DNA of 20,900 nt from Deltaproteobacteria bacterium (GCA_021802685.1 JAJZRM010000008.1:1-20900), one strand, 5' to 3'; numbered from the stretch's first letter, positions 8,592-16,442 are shown. The notes: generated by a model from the letters alone, not told the origin. Numbers and translations are program-made.

Positions 8592-8849
8592 ATGACCACA
8601 ACAGAGAAGTTGAAAAACATCCTGGTGGAAGACCTGAACCTGGAGGAGCTGACGCCGGGGGATATCGACGACGACGCTCCCCTGTTCGGGGAGGGCCTCG
8701 GGCTCGACTCGCTGGACGCGGTCGAACTGGTGGTCATCGTGCAGAAGCACTTCGGCATCGAGATCAGGAACATGGACGAGGGAAGAACGGCCTTCCAGTC
8801 GATCCGGTCCCTCGCCGCCTACATCGACGAGCGACTGCCGGTCCGATGA
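8592..8849 (+). CDS. Acyl carrier protein 1
   Basis: This encodes 85 residues. The start chosen is the ATG at 8592, about 8 nt after a GGGAG; an in-frame ATG at 8550 would add 14 residues inside the preceding gene. The phosphopantetheine attachment motif GLDSLDAVEL places the modified serine at residue 40. The acidic helix II surface (EDLNLEEL, DIDDDAPLFGEG) and short length are typical of type II carrier proteins. It presumably carries the growing or finished chain for the ketosynthase pair immediately downstream, which it overlaps by 4 nt. It is distinct from the second ACP at 14704, so the two may carry different intermediates. A phosphopantetheinyl transferase is not present in the window. 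Confidence 0.93.
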   Translation: MTTTEKLKNILVEDLNLEELTPGDIDDDAPLFGEGLGLDSLDAVELVVIVQKHFGIEIRNMDEGRTAFQSIRSLAAYIDERLPVR

Positions 8850-10018
8850 CCGACGCTCCCGTCCCCATCACGGGCATGGGTTGCATCTGCGCCGCGGGCA
8901 GGACGCTGCCCGGCTGCATGGAAAGCCTCTTCCGCGGCGCGCGCGCCCCGGCGCCGCCGGTCCGCTTCGCCAGCAACCACCCGGTCCGCTACCCCGTGTT
9001 CGAAGTGCCCGGCTTCGAGGGGCCTCCCGGCCTGCTCCGCACCAGCGCGCTCGGCCTGCACGCGGCGCGGGAAGCGCTCGAAGACGCGGGGCTCGACCGG
9101 GAAACGTTGCGGGGGATGCGGGTCGGCGTCTGCGTCGGCACGACCGTCGGGTGCGTCCTGAGCGACGAGGGGTTCTGCAGGGAACACCACGCGGGCCGGG
9201 ATCCCGACATGGCCTCCTTCCGGCGGATTCTTCACAGCAATCCCGCGGAGGCCATCGCCCGGGAGTTCGCGCTGTCCGGCCCGCTCCAGACCGTGGTGAA
9301 CGCTTGTTCCTCCGGCACCGACGCGGTGGGCATCGCGGGTTCCTGGATCCGGGCGGACCTCTGCGACGCGGCCATCGCCGGCGGGGCCGACGAACTGGGA
9401 CGGATCACGTACATCGGGTTCATCTCGCTGATGATCACGGACGAATCCCCCTGCAAGCCGTTCGACAGGGACCGGAAGGGCCTGAACCTGGGGGAAGGCG
9501 CGGCCATGCTCGTCCTCGAATCGGAACGGTCCCGCCGGCGCCGGGAGAAAAGGGCGCGTTCCTTCCTGCTCGGGTACGGGTCGGCGGGAGACGCATACCA
9601 CCTGACGGCCCCCCGACCCGACGGCGCGGGCTTACGGAACGCCGTCGCCGAAGCGCTTTCCTCCGGCGGCCTGACCGCCGGCGCGATCGCTTTCGTCAAC
9701 GCCCACGGCACCGGCACGCCGGACAACGACCGGGTCGAGAGCCGCGTCCTCGGCGATCTGCTTCCCGGAGTCCCATATCACTCCACCAAGGGATATACCG
9801 GCCACGCGCTGGGCGCCGCCGGCGCGATCGAAGCGGTGTTCACCGCCTCCTGCCTGGCCAGGGGCATGATCCCCGCCAACGCCGGGTTCGAGACGCCGGA
9901 CCCGGAGATCGCGAACCCCCCTGTCCGGGAGGCGACGGCGGTGAGCGGAAACGCGGCCCTTTCGGAATCGCTGGCGTTCGGCGGCAACAACTCGGTCATC
10001 GTCCTGGGCAAGGGATGA
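8846..10018 (+). CDS. Beta-ketoacyl-ACP synthase, catalytic (FabF/KS-alpha-like)
   Basis: This encodes 390 residues, slightly shorter than typical FabF (about 410), with its ATG overlapping the ACP stop as ATGA. The thiolase-fold catalytic set is complete: Cys154 in NACSSGTDA, His287 in NAHGTGTPDND, Lys315 in STKGYTGHALGAAG and His320 in the same block. ITGMGCICAAG at the start and SLAFGGNNSVIVLG at the end match the FabF-type N- and C-termini. It should catalyse decarboxylative Claisen condensation of malonyl-ACP with an acyl primer. It is followed at 4-nt overlap by a partner lacking the catalytic residues, the arrangement of KS-alpha/KS-beta heterodimers in type II polyketide and aryl polyene pathways. 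Chain length and starter unit cannot be deduced. Confidence 0.93.
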   Translation: MTDAPVPITGMGCICAAGRTLPGCMESLFRGARAPAPPVRFASNHPVRYPVFEVPGFEGPPGLLRTSALGLHAAREALEDAGLDRETLRGMRVGVCVGTTVGCVLSDEGFCREHHAGRDPDMASFRRILHSNPAEAIAREFALSGPLQTVVNACSSGTDAVGIAGSWIRADLCDAAIAGGADELGRITYIGFISLMITDESPCKPFDRDRKGLNLGEGAAMLVLESERSRRRREKRARSFLLGYGSAGDAYHLTAPRPDGAGLRNAVAEALSSGGLTAGAIAFVNAHGTGTPDNDRVESRVLGDLLPGVPYHSTKGYTGHALGAAGAIEAVFTASCLARGMIPANAGFETPDPEIANPPVREATAVSGNAALSESLAFGGNNSVIVLGKG

Positions 10019-11118
10019 GCGCGGCCGGGCGGATCGTGATCGAGGGGATCGGGATGGTCGGGAGTTTCGGCTGCGGCGTTTCCGACTTCTCGAGGGCGTT
10101 GGCCGACGGCGGCTCCCGCCCCGCGAGCCTTGCCGTATCCACGGGATCGGGCCCCATCGAGATCCCCGCCCATCTCGCCGACACTTCCCCCTTGAGCGAA
10201 TTCGTCCCCGCGCGCACCTTGCGCCGAATCGACCGTTTTTCGCGGCTGGCCCTCCTCGGGAGCTTTCTCGCGCTTCGGGACGCCGGGTTGGCCGACACGG
10301 AACGCCGCCGGCTGGGGCTGATCGTCGCCAGCGGCCACGGCGCCACGGGGATCACGTACGCCTTCCTCGAATCGTTCATCAAGGACGGCGACATCTGCGC
10401 GTCGCCGACCCATTTCGCCAACTCGGTGCACAACTCCGCGGCGGCGAACATCTCCATCCTGTCGGGCATCGCGGGACCTTGCCTCACCGTGAGCCAGTTC
10501 CACCTCTCGGTGCCGTCCGCCCTCGCCACCGCCCTGCGTTGGCTTGCCGAAGGAAGGGCCGACCGGGTGCTGTTCGCAGCGGTCGAAGAGCTGTCCGAAC
10601 TGATCGGTTATGCATGGTATCGCCGGAGGGGAGGGGCGAAGTCCGTCCCCATGACTCCGCTTCGGACCGCCGAAGAAACGGCGGTCCCGGCGGAGGGAGC
10701 GGCGTGCCTGCTCCTCTCCCGGGCGGAAGCGGCCCGTGGCGGGTACTGCGCGCTCGGCGAGGCCGTCACGGGGAGCCGTCCGGACGACGGTTTCCCTCTT
10801 CCCGATGCGGGCCTGTTGGTCCTCTCGGCCGACGGTCGAAAAGATGCCGGCCGCCGTTTCGCCGCGCTGGCGCGGAACGCGCGCATCGCCTGCTATACGC
10901 CGCTGTACGGCAGCATGCCGGCGGGGCCGGCCTTCGACCTGGCCGCGGCCGCCCTCATCCTCAAAGGCGGACGGATCTTTCCGTCGCCGGGCGATGCGGC
11001 CCTCGACTTCCCCGCCACGGTTCCCGCCGGCGGGGAACTTCTGGGCGCGCCGCGGGTCTCCTGCCTCACCCTGGGCGACGGCGCGACCTTCGGTCTGGCG
11101 ACGCTGGAGAACCCCTGA
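10015..11118 (+). CDS. Non-catalytic ketosynthase partner (KS-beta/chain length factor-like)
   Basis: This encodes 367 residues, beginning IVIEGIGMVGSFGCGVSDF and showing the PTHFANSVHNSAAANIS and GPCLTVSQF landmarks of the ketosynthase fold. At the position of the nucleophilic Cys the sequence reads VSQFHLS, giving His163. The region that should hold the NAHGTGT histidine is not recognisable, and the late GH block is replaced by YGSMPAGPAFDLA. It is therefore probably unable to condense on its own and should pair with the active synthase just upstream, where such subunits shape the chain-length cavity. Classical type II chain length factors usually have Gln at this site, so His is unusual. 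Downstream spacing is 1 nt. Confidence 0.86.
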   Translation: MSAAGRIVIEGIGMVGSFGCGVSDFSRALADGGSRPASLAVSTGSGPIEIPAHLADTSPLSEFVPARTLRRIDRFSRLALLGSFLALRDAGLADTERRRLGLIVASGHGATGITYAFLESFIKDGDICASPTHFANSVHNSAAANISILSGIAGPCLTVSQFHLSVPSALATALRWLAEGRADRVLFAAVEELSELIGYAWYRRRGGAKSVPMTPLRTAEETAVPAEGAACLLLSRAEAARGGYCALGEAVTGSRPDDGFPLPDAGLLVLSADGRKDAGRRFAALARNARIACYTPLYGSMPAGPAFDLAAAALILKGGRIFPSPGDAALDFPATVPAGGELLGAPRVSCLTLGDGATFGLATLENP

Positions 11119-11119
11119 C

Positions 11120-11524
11120 ATGCGGCGGAAGGACGTTCCCCAAGACAAGAGCCTGTTCGGCGAAATGAAGGAGATCCGCTACGCCGTCGACGACGAGGGA
11201 AGGTACGTGCTGGTCGAAAGCGCCGGATGGGAGCCGGCCAATATCGCCAACAACGAGGCATGGAAGTCGATCGATTCGGCGGTCGAGGCCGTCCTGGCGA
11301 AGGCCCGCGCCGGGGAACTGAGCCCGCTCGCCTACCACATGGCACGGAACCAGATGGATCCGCGGATGTTGGCCGATTACGCCGGTCTCTTCCCCTGGCA
11401 GGTTCGGCGCCACATGAAGCCGGGGCCGTTCCGGCGGATGCGTCGCGCGCTTCTTTTCCGCTACGCCGCCATCTTCAGGATCACGGCGGAGGAGTTCCGG
11501 TCCGTCCCCGGAAACCGCGCGTGA
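11120..11524 (+). CDS. Small conserved protein with HTH-like C-terminal half
   Basis: This encodes 134 residues, starting at the ATG one base after the preceding stop. The N-terminal half (EIRYAVDDEGRYVLVESAGW) looks like a small beta-rich module. Residues about 70-125 (SPLAYHMARNQMDPRMLADY, then GLFPWQVRRHMKP and RYAAIFRITAEEF) have the helix spacing of a Cro/C1-type helix-turn-helix: a short helix, a tight turn after AGL, and a recognition-like helix. Similar small proteins occur, to my recollection, beside ketosynthase and ABC transporter genes in deltaproteobacterial lipid clusters. It may be a local regulator or a protein-protein adaptor using the HTH scaffold. No operator could be identified. 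Its stop overlaps the next gene's GTG start as GTGA. Confidence 0.7.
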   Translation: MRRKDVPQDKSLFGEMKEIRYAVDDEGRYVLVESAGWEPANIANNEAWKSIDSAVEAVLAKARAGELSPLAYHMARNQMDPRMLADYAGLFPWQVRRHMKPGPFRRMRRALLFRYAAIFRITAEEFRSVPGNRA

Positions 11525-12546
11525 ACCCGGCGTTCCCCCACCGGCAATCGGCCCATTGCGAGAGCGGCGTCGCCGCCAACCTGTTCACCTTCCACGGTGT
11601 TCCGGTTTCCGAAGCCATGGTGTTCGGGATCGGCGGCGGGCTCTTCTTCGCCCATTTTCCGTTCCTCCGGATCAACGGGTTCCCGCTGACGACCTTCCGC
11701 GCGGCCCCGGGACGCATTCTCCGCCGCGCCGCGAAGCGCCTCGGCATCGATATACGGTTCCGAACCTTCCGCGACGCGGACGAGGGAATGGCGGAGCTCG
11801 ACCGGAACCTTGAAAAAAGCACGCCGGTCGGGGCGCAGACCGGCGTCTACTGGCTCCCCTACTTCCCCCCGGCACTGCGGTTCCATTTCAACGCCCACAA
11901 TCTCGTGGTCGTCGGGAAGGAAGGAGACAGCTACCGGATCAGCGATCCGGTCTTCCCGGAGCCCGTCTCATGCCGCGCCGACGACCTCGCGAGGGCGCGC
12001 TTCGCCAGGGGGAAGTTGGCGCCCAGGGGGAAAATTTACTTCGTCCGGAACGTTCCGGCGAAGATCGATCCCGCCCCGGCGGTGACCGCGGCCATCCGGG
12101 AGGTGTGCTTCCTGATGACCCGGCTTCCGATCCCCCTGATCGGCGTCCGCGGGATCCGGTACCTCGCCGGCCAGGTGGCGTCGTGGCCTTCCCGGCTCGG
12201 CCGGCAGGGCGCGCTGCCGCACCTTGCCAACCTGATCCGGATGCAGGAGGAAATCGGGACCGGGGGAGGCGGCTTCCGGTTCATCTACGCGGCGTTTCTC
12301 CAGGAAGCGGCCGCCGTGCTGGAAGACGACCGCCTCCTCGGCATTTCGCGGGAGATGACCGCCATCGGAGACCGCTGGCGCGACTTCGCCGCGGCGGGAG
12401 CGAGCCGGTGCAAGGGACGCGACGACGGGAACGGGGATTTCGAAAGCCTCGCCCGGATCGTGCGCGAATGCGCGGACCGGGAGCACGCCCTCTTCCGGGA
12501 ACTCGGTTCGCTGGTGCGGGGAGGCAGGCATGCCGGCGGCAAATGA
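11521..12546 (+). CDS. BtrH-type ACP-dependent acyltransferase (BtrH_N plus DUF4872-like)
   Basis: This encodes 341 residues from a GTG at 11521, which overlaps the previous TGA. The start is needed because the key Cys lies at residue 13, upstream of any ATG. The N-terminal domain shows the BtrH hallmarks: SAHCESGVAANLFTFHGVPV, then MVFGIGGGLFF. Cys13, His126 (FNAHNLVVVG) and Asp142 (RISDPVFP) could form a papain-like triad. The C-terminal part, from about residue 180, is alpha-helical and resembles DUF4872. In butirosin biosynthesis BtrH moves an acyl group from an ACP to the amine of the aminoglycoside. By analogy this protein may pass the cluster's acyl chain from an ACP to an amine or hydroxyl acceptor. 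Similar genes sit beside ketosynthase/ABC sets in flexirubin-like clusters (recollection, not checked). Confidence 0.8.
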   Translation: MNPAFPHRQSAHCESGVAANLFTFHGVPVSEAMVFGIGGGLFFAHFPFLRINGFPLTTFRAAPGRILRRAAKRLGIDIRFRTFRDADEGMAELDRNLEKSTPVGAQTGVYWLPYFPPALRFHFNAHNLVVVGKEGDSYRISDPVFPEPVSCRADDLARARFARGKLAPRGKIYFVRNVPAKIDPAPAVTAAIREVCFLMTRLPIPLIGVRGIRYLAGQVASWPSRLGRQGALPHLANLIRMQEEIGTGGGGFRFIYAAFLQEAAAVLEDDRLLGISREMTAIGDRWRDFAAAGASRCKGRDDGNGDFESLARIVRECADREHALFRELGSLVRGGRHAGGK

Positions 12547-13315
12547 GGGGACGGGAATGACGGCGCCGTCCGAAGCCGTGCTGCAGGTCCGGGGGCTGGC
12601 GAAGGTATACCGCGGGGCCGAGACGCCCGCGTTGAACGGCCTCGATTTCACGGTGCGCGAGGGAGAGGTCTTCGGCCTGCTGGGGCCGAACGGCGCGGGG
12701 AAAACGACGGCCATCTCGATCATCTGCACCCTGCTGCGGCCCACGGGCGGCAGCGTGACCCTGTGCGGCGTCGACACGGCCCGGTTTCCCGCTCGCGCGA
12801 GGAGGATGTTCGGCCTGGCTCCCCAGGACATCGCCCTGTACCCGAGCCTCACCGCCCGGGAAAACCTCCGGTTCTTCGGAGGGCTGCACGGGCTGGAAGG
12901 ACGCGACCTCCAGCGGCGCATCGACGAATGCCTCACGCTGGTCGGGCTGCGCAACGGCGAAAACACCCGGATCGCCGCCTTCTCCGGAGGCATGAAGCGA
13001 CGGGCCAACCTCGCGGCCGCGATCCTGCACTCCCCGCGCGTCCTTTTCCTCGACGAACCGACGGTAGGCATCGACGCCCAGTCGCGCAGCCTGATCCTGG
13101 AGAACCTGGCGTTCCTGCGGGATCGCGGAACGACCATGCTCTACACCACCCATTACATGGAAGAGGCGGAGGCGTTGTGCACCCGGGTCGCCGTCATGGA
13201 CCGGGGAAGGATTCTCGCCGAGGGGCCTCCCCGGACGCTTTCCGCCGGCATGGACGGGTGCTCGAACCTGGAGGAAGCCTTCCTCCGCCTCACGGGAAGG
13301 CATCTGCGTGATTGA
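12530..13315 (+). CDS. ABC transporter ATP-binding subunit (DrrA-like)
   Basis: This encodes 261 residues from the ATG at 12530, which overlaps the previous gene by 17 nt and follows a GGGGAGG. The ATG at 12557, preceded by GAGGGG, is an equally plausible start and would shorten the protein by nine residues. The nucleotide-binding domain is complete: Walker A GPNGAGKTT (Lys58), signature FSGGMKRR (Ser152), Walker B VLFLDEPT (Asp175, Glu176) and H-loop His208 in TTHYMEEAE. The closest pattern is the antibiotic/lipid exporter ATPases such as DrrA or CcmA-type proteins. With the permease immediately downstream it should power outward movement or flipping of the cluster's product across the inner membrane. 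Confidence 0.92.
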   Translation: MPAANEGTGMTAPSEAVLQVRGLAKVYRGAETPALNGLDFTVREGEVFGLLGPNGAGKTTAISIICTLLRPTGGSVTLCGVDTARFPARARRMFGLAPQDIALYPSLTARENLRFFGGLHGLEGRDLQRRIDECLTLVGLRNGENTRIAAFSGGMKRRANLAAAILHSPRVLFLDEPTVGIDAQSRSLILENLAFLRDRGTTMLYTTHYMEEAEALCTRVAVMDRGRILAEGPPRTLSAGMDGCSNLEEAFLRLTGRHLRD

Positions 13316-14666
13316 CCGTGGACCCCGGATGACGCCCCTCCTGGCCACGATCCGGAAGGAGCTGCTCGAAATCGGAAGGGACCGGGCCGGCCTCGCGTTG
13401 ATGCTCGTCATGCCGGCGGTCCTCGTGCTCGTCCTGTCCCTGGTGCAGGACAACGTGATGCGCGTCACCGGCGAGGCGCCGATCCAGGTCCTGTTCGTCG
13501 ACAAAGACAACGGCTTCCTCGGGCGGGCGATCGCGGACCGCCTCTCCGGGAGCGGGCTGGAACTGGTCCACCGGGCGGATGGACGGGAATTCACCGAGGA
13601 GACGGCGCGGAAGGCCGTCGTCGACGGCGATTTCCAGTTCCTGATCGTGATCGCGTCCGGCACCGGCGAAGCGTTGAAGAAGCATGCCCGCCTGCGGGCC
13701 GAGGAATCGTTCGTCCCGTCGACGGAACGGGCGCGGCCGGCCATGCCGCCCCGCGTATCCGGGCTGACCGTCCATTTCGACCCGGCGGTCCAGGGTACGT
13801 TCCGCACGGCGGTGCTCAACTCCCTCCGCCAGGCGGTCCTCGGGATCGAGGTGCGGGAAAAGGCGGAAGCCCTGTCCCGCGCATTCGCGCGGACGATGCG
13901 GCGGATCGAAGGAAGGATGCCGCCGCTTCCCCCCGGGATCCTCCCGGGGATCCCGGTCGCGGACCTGCGCCTTGACGTGGATATCGATCCCGTGCTCGAT
14001 CTCGCGGAAAGCGAGGAAGCCGGGGGCCGGTTCGCCAAAAGGCCGACCGCGGCGCAGCAGAACGTTCCCGCGTGGACGCTGTTCGGGATGTTTTTCATCG
14101 TCGTCCCCATTTCCGGAGCGCTGATCCGGGAGCGGCAGACCGGGACCTTCCGCCGGCTGATGACGATGCCCGTTTCCCCCGCGACGCTTTTGGCGGGCAA
14201 GATCGCCGCATATGTCGCGGTCTGCGCGGCCCAGTTCGTCGTGATGTTGGGAATCGGGTCGTTCGTCCTGCCGCTGCTGGGCACTTCGGGCCTGGTGGTC
14301 GGGACGGCATGGCCGGCCGTCGCGGCGATCGCCCTCGTCGCGGCGCTTGCGGCGACCGGCTACGGCGTCATGATCGGCTCCGTGGCGAAAAGCTACGAAC
14401 AGGCCACCATGGTCGGGGCGGTTTCCATCGTGACCGCCGCCGCGCTGGGGGGGATCATGATCCCCGTCTACGTCATGCCCCGGTTCATGCAGGATCTCTC
14501 CGTCGTCTCCCCCCTCGGGTGGGGACTCAGGGCGTTCCAGGACGTTTTCGTCCGGGAAGGCACGCTGCGGGCGGCGGTCCCGGAACTGTCGTGCTTGTCG
14601 GCCTTCTTCCTTCTGACCATAATAATCGCCTGGCTGGCGATGCGGAAAGGCCGGTACGGGGATTAG
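13308..14666 (+). CDS. ABC-2 type transporter permease
   Basis: This encodes 452 residues from a GTG at 13308, 7 nt after GGAAGG and overlapping the ATPase stop by 8 nt. The ATG at 13329 is a weaker alternative. One membrane segment at about residues 28-47 (AGLALMLVMPAVLVLVLSLV) is followed by a large, probably periplasmic, domain of about 200 residues. Five more hydrophobic segments then run from about residue 255 to the end, including GMFFIVVPISGAL and FFLLTIIIAWLAM. This is the ABC2_membrane_3 layout. The ERQTGTFRRLMTMPVSP segment is the conserved cytoplasmic coupling region of ABC-2 exporters. It should form the channel with the preceding ATPase. Substrate is unknown; an acylated lipid or pigment fits the context. 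Confidence 0.9.
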   Translation: MIDRGPRMTPLLATIRKELLEIGRDRAGLALMLVMPAVLVLVLSLVQDNVMRVTGEAPIQVLFVDKDNGFLGRAIADRLSGSGLELVHRADGREFTEETARKAVVDGDFQFLIVIASGTGEALKKHARLRAEESFVPSTERARPAMPPRVSGLTVHFDPAVQGTFRTAVLNSLRQAVLGIEVREKAEALSRAFARTMRRIEGRMPPLPPGILPGIPVADLRLDVDIDPVLDLAESEEAGGRFAKRPTAAQQNVPAWTLFGMFFIVVPISGALIRERQTGTFRRLMTMPVSPATLLAGKIAAYVAVCAAQFVVMLGIGSFVLPLLGTSGLVVGTAWPAVAAIALVAALAATGYGVMIGSVAKSYEQATMVGAVSIVTAAALGGIMIPVYVMPRFMQDLSVVSPLGWGLRAFQDVFVREGTLRAAVPELSCLSAFFLLTIIIAWLAMRKGRYGD

Positions 14667-14691
14667 CCCCCGCACGCCCGCGCGCGGCCCC

Positions 14692-14697
14692 AAGGAG
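14692..14697 (+). promoter_or_regulatory. Ribosome binding site deciding a TTG start
   Basis: AAGGAG lies 6 nt before the TTG at 14704 in the 37-nt gap after the permease stop, the largest gap inside the cluster. It is among the best Shine-Dalgarno matches in the window and supports TTG initiation for the second ACP. The gap shows no clear terminator hairpin or promoter. Confidence 0.75.
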
Positions 14698-14703
14698 ATC
14701 ATT

Positions 14704-14979
14704 TTGCTGGACCCCCTCGAAAAGGAACTGGCCGACATGATCATGGAGATCTGCCGGTTCCAGTCGCCCCCGCCGCCCGAACTGTCGCCGGACGCCGCCC
14801 TGATCGGGCCGGATTCGCCCTTCGGGCTCGACTCCCTCGACGCGGTCGAGATCGTCGTGGCCGTCCAGCGGAAATTCAACGTCCGGATCGACAGCCAGGA
14901 AACCAGCCGCCGGGTGCTGCAATCCCTGCGGACGCTGGCCGGGTTCATCCGCAGCCGCCGGGAGCGACCCGCCGGATGA
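14704..14979 (+). CDS. Acyl carrier protein 2
   Basis: This encodes 91 residues from a TTG start, chosen because of the AAGGAG 6 nt upstream and because the frame then includes the whole first ACP helix. The attachment motif FGLDSLDAVEIVVAV puts the phosphopantetheine serine at residue 44. The N-terminal helix (EKELADMIMEICRF) and the loop with PPPPELSPD differ clearly from ACP 1, and the C-terminal tail is basic (RSRRERPAG) where ACP 1 has ERLPVR. Two unlike carrier proteins in one cluster is a feature of aryl polyene and flexirubin-type pathways. They may separate chain elongation from tailoring or starter loading. Its stop overlaps the next ATG by 4 nt. Confidence 0.9.
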   Translation: MLDPLEKELADMIMEICRFQSPPPPELSPDAALIGPDSPFGLDSLDAVEIVVAVQRKFNVRIDSQETSRRVLQSLRTLAGFIRSRRERPAG

Positions 14980-16442
14980 TCTTTCCCCTGTCCCTCGCCC
15001 ATTTCGTCGGTTTCGGCGCGATCCACCTGTACGTGTTCCTGCTTTTCCTCGATCCCGTCCTCGCGGCGCTGCCGCTTGCCGTCTTCCTTCTTTTCCTGGG
15101 CATCGCCCCGTTCTTCACGGACATCGGCTTCTTCCTGCCGATCACCTCCCGGGGGAAGCGGGGGGAAACGGGCGTGGCCCTGACGTTCGACGACGGGCCC
15201 GACCCCGAGGTCACCCCGCGGCTCCTCGCCCTCCTCGACCGGCACGGCGTCCCGGCGGCCTTCTTCGTCACGGGGGAAAAGGCGGCCCGGCACCCGGAGA
15301 TCATCCGGGAGATCCTGTCGCGCGGCCACGCGATCGGGAACCACTCCTTCAGCCACATGCCCTTCCTGATGCTGAAACGGTTGAGCGTCCTGAGGCGCGA
15401 GGTCGAAGCGGCCCAGTCCGTGCTCCGGCGGGCAGGCGTCGTCCCGCTGGCCTTCCGCCCGCCGGCGGGGATCACCAACGGCTACCTGTGGCAAGTCCTC
15501 CTCGAACAGGGGATGTTCTGCGTCAACTTCAGCTGCCGCGCCGTCGACTTCGGGAACCGGCGGATCGCGCGGCTTTCCGAAAAGATCCTGCGGAAGGTTT
15601 CGCCGGGGCACATCGTCGCGCTCCACGACGTCGCCCCGCGGGGGGAAACGGCGGAACGGCTCCTGGGGGAGTTCGACGCCATGATCCTCGGCATGAAGGG
15701 AAAGGGGCTTGCGATCGTCCCGCTGGCCCGGCTCATCGGCAGGGAAGTCATGCGGCGGGAGGCGTCCGCGGCCGGCTCCCACCCGGCGGCGATGTTTTAC
15801 GACGAACTGGCGGAGGAGTACGACCGGGAGCAATTCGAAACGAACGTGTCGTGTTCCCGCCGCAAGGAATACGAACTCTTCGAAGCGCGCATTCCCGAGG
15901 TGTTCCAGGGAGCGGACCGGGTGCTCGAGATCGGCGCGGGGACCGGCATCTTCACGCTGCCCATCGCGCGCCATTGCCGGGAAGTCACGGCGCTCGACAT
16001 TTCCCCCGCCATGCTGGAAATCTTGATGCGGAAGGCCCGGGAGGCGGGGCTGACCAATATCCGGACGGAGGTCGGAAACGCCGAGACGATGGATCCGGGC
16101 GGGACGTATTCGGCCGTCTGCGCCTTTTCCTCGCTGGCGTACCTGTCCGACCTCCCCGCATTCTTCCGCCGCCTGGCGCCCCGCATCGAACCGGGAGGGG
16201 CCTTGTACTTCATCACCGCCCGCCGCTCCCTGTTCCGTTTTTTCACGCAGATCGGCAACGCCATGCGGCAGGGGATGTGGCTGAAGGCGTACAACCGGAG
16301 GGAAATCGAAGGGATGCTGTCGGCCGCCGGCTTCGAGGACATCCGGGTCGATTCCCACCTCTTCAAGTCGTGGTTCTCCGGGGGGATGCTGCTCGAGGCC
16401 ACCGCGAGAAGGAAACGCGAACCCGCGCGCTTTATGATGTAA
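14976..16442 (+). CDS. Polysaccharide deacetylase (NodB) fused to SAM methyltransferase
   Basis: This encodes 488 residues. Residues 1 to about 55 contain one or two hydrophobic segments (HLYVFLLFLDPVLAALPLAV and neighbours). Residues 65 to about 255 form a NodB-type deacetylase: metal/catalytic TFDDGPD with Asp72 and Asp73, H123-SFS-H127, FRPPAG and the late VALHDVAP. Residues about 270-480 are a class I S-adenosylmethionine-dependent methyltransferase, with motif I EIGAGTGIF from Glu318 and TALDISPAMLE after it. There is no stop between the halves. NodB enzymes remove N- or O-acetyl groups from sugars, and the methyltransferase could cap the exposed or another group. How a membrane-anchored deacetylase and a SAM-using enzyme share a compartment is a puzzle unless both face the cytoplasm. 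Roles are inferred from motifs. Confidence 0.87.
   Translation: MIFPLSLAHFVGFGAIHLYVFLLFLDPVLAALPLAVFLLFLGIAPFFTDIGFFLPITSRGKRGETGVALTFDDGPDPEVTPRLLALLDRHGVPAAFFVTGEKAARHPEIIREILSRGHAIGNHSFSHMPFLMLKRLSVLRREVEAAQSVLRRAGVVPLAFRPPAGITNGYLWQVLLEQGMFCVNFSCRAVDFGNRRIARLSEKILRKVSPGHIVALHDVAPRGETAERLLGEFDAMILGMKGKGLAIVPLARLIGREVMRREASAAGSHPAAMFYDELAEEYDREQFETNVSCSRRKEYELFEARIPEVFQGADRVLEIGAGTGIFTLPIARHCREVTALDISPAMLEILMRKAREAGLTNIRTEVGNAETMDPGGTYSAVCAFSSLAYLSDLPAFFRRLAPRIEPGGALYFITARRSLFRFFTQIGNAMRQGMWLKAYNRREIEGMLSAAGFEDIRVDSHLFKSWFSGGMLLEATARRKREPARFMM

Noticed and set aside
14667..14703. Possible terminator or promoter in the 37-nt gap after the permease
   Set aside because: GC-rich with a CGCGCG run, but no hairpin with T-tract and no -35/-10 pair. 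It only clearly holds the ribosome binding site for ACP 2.
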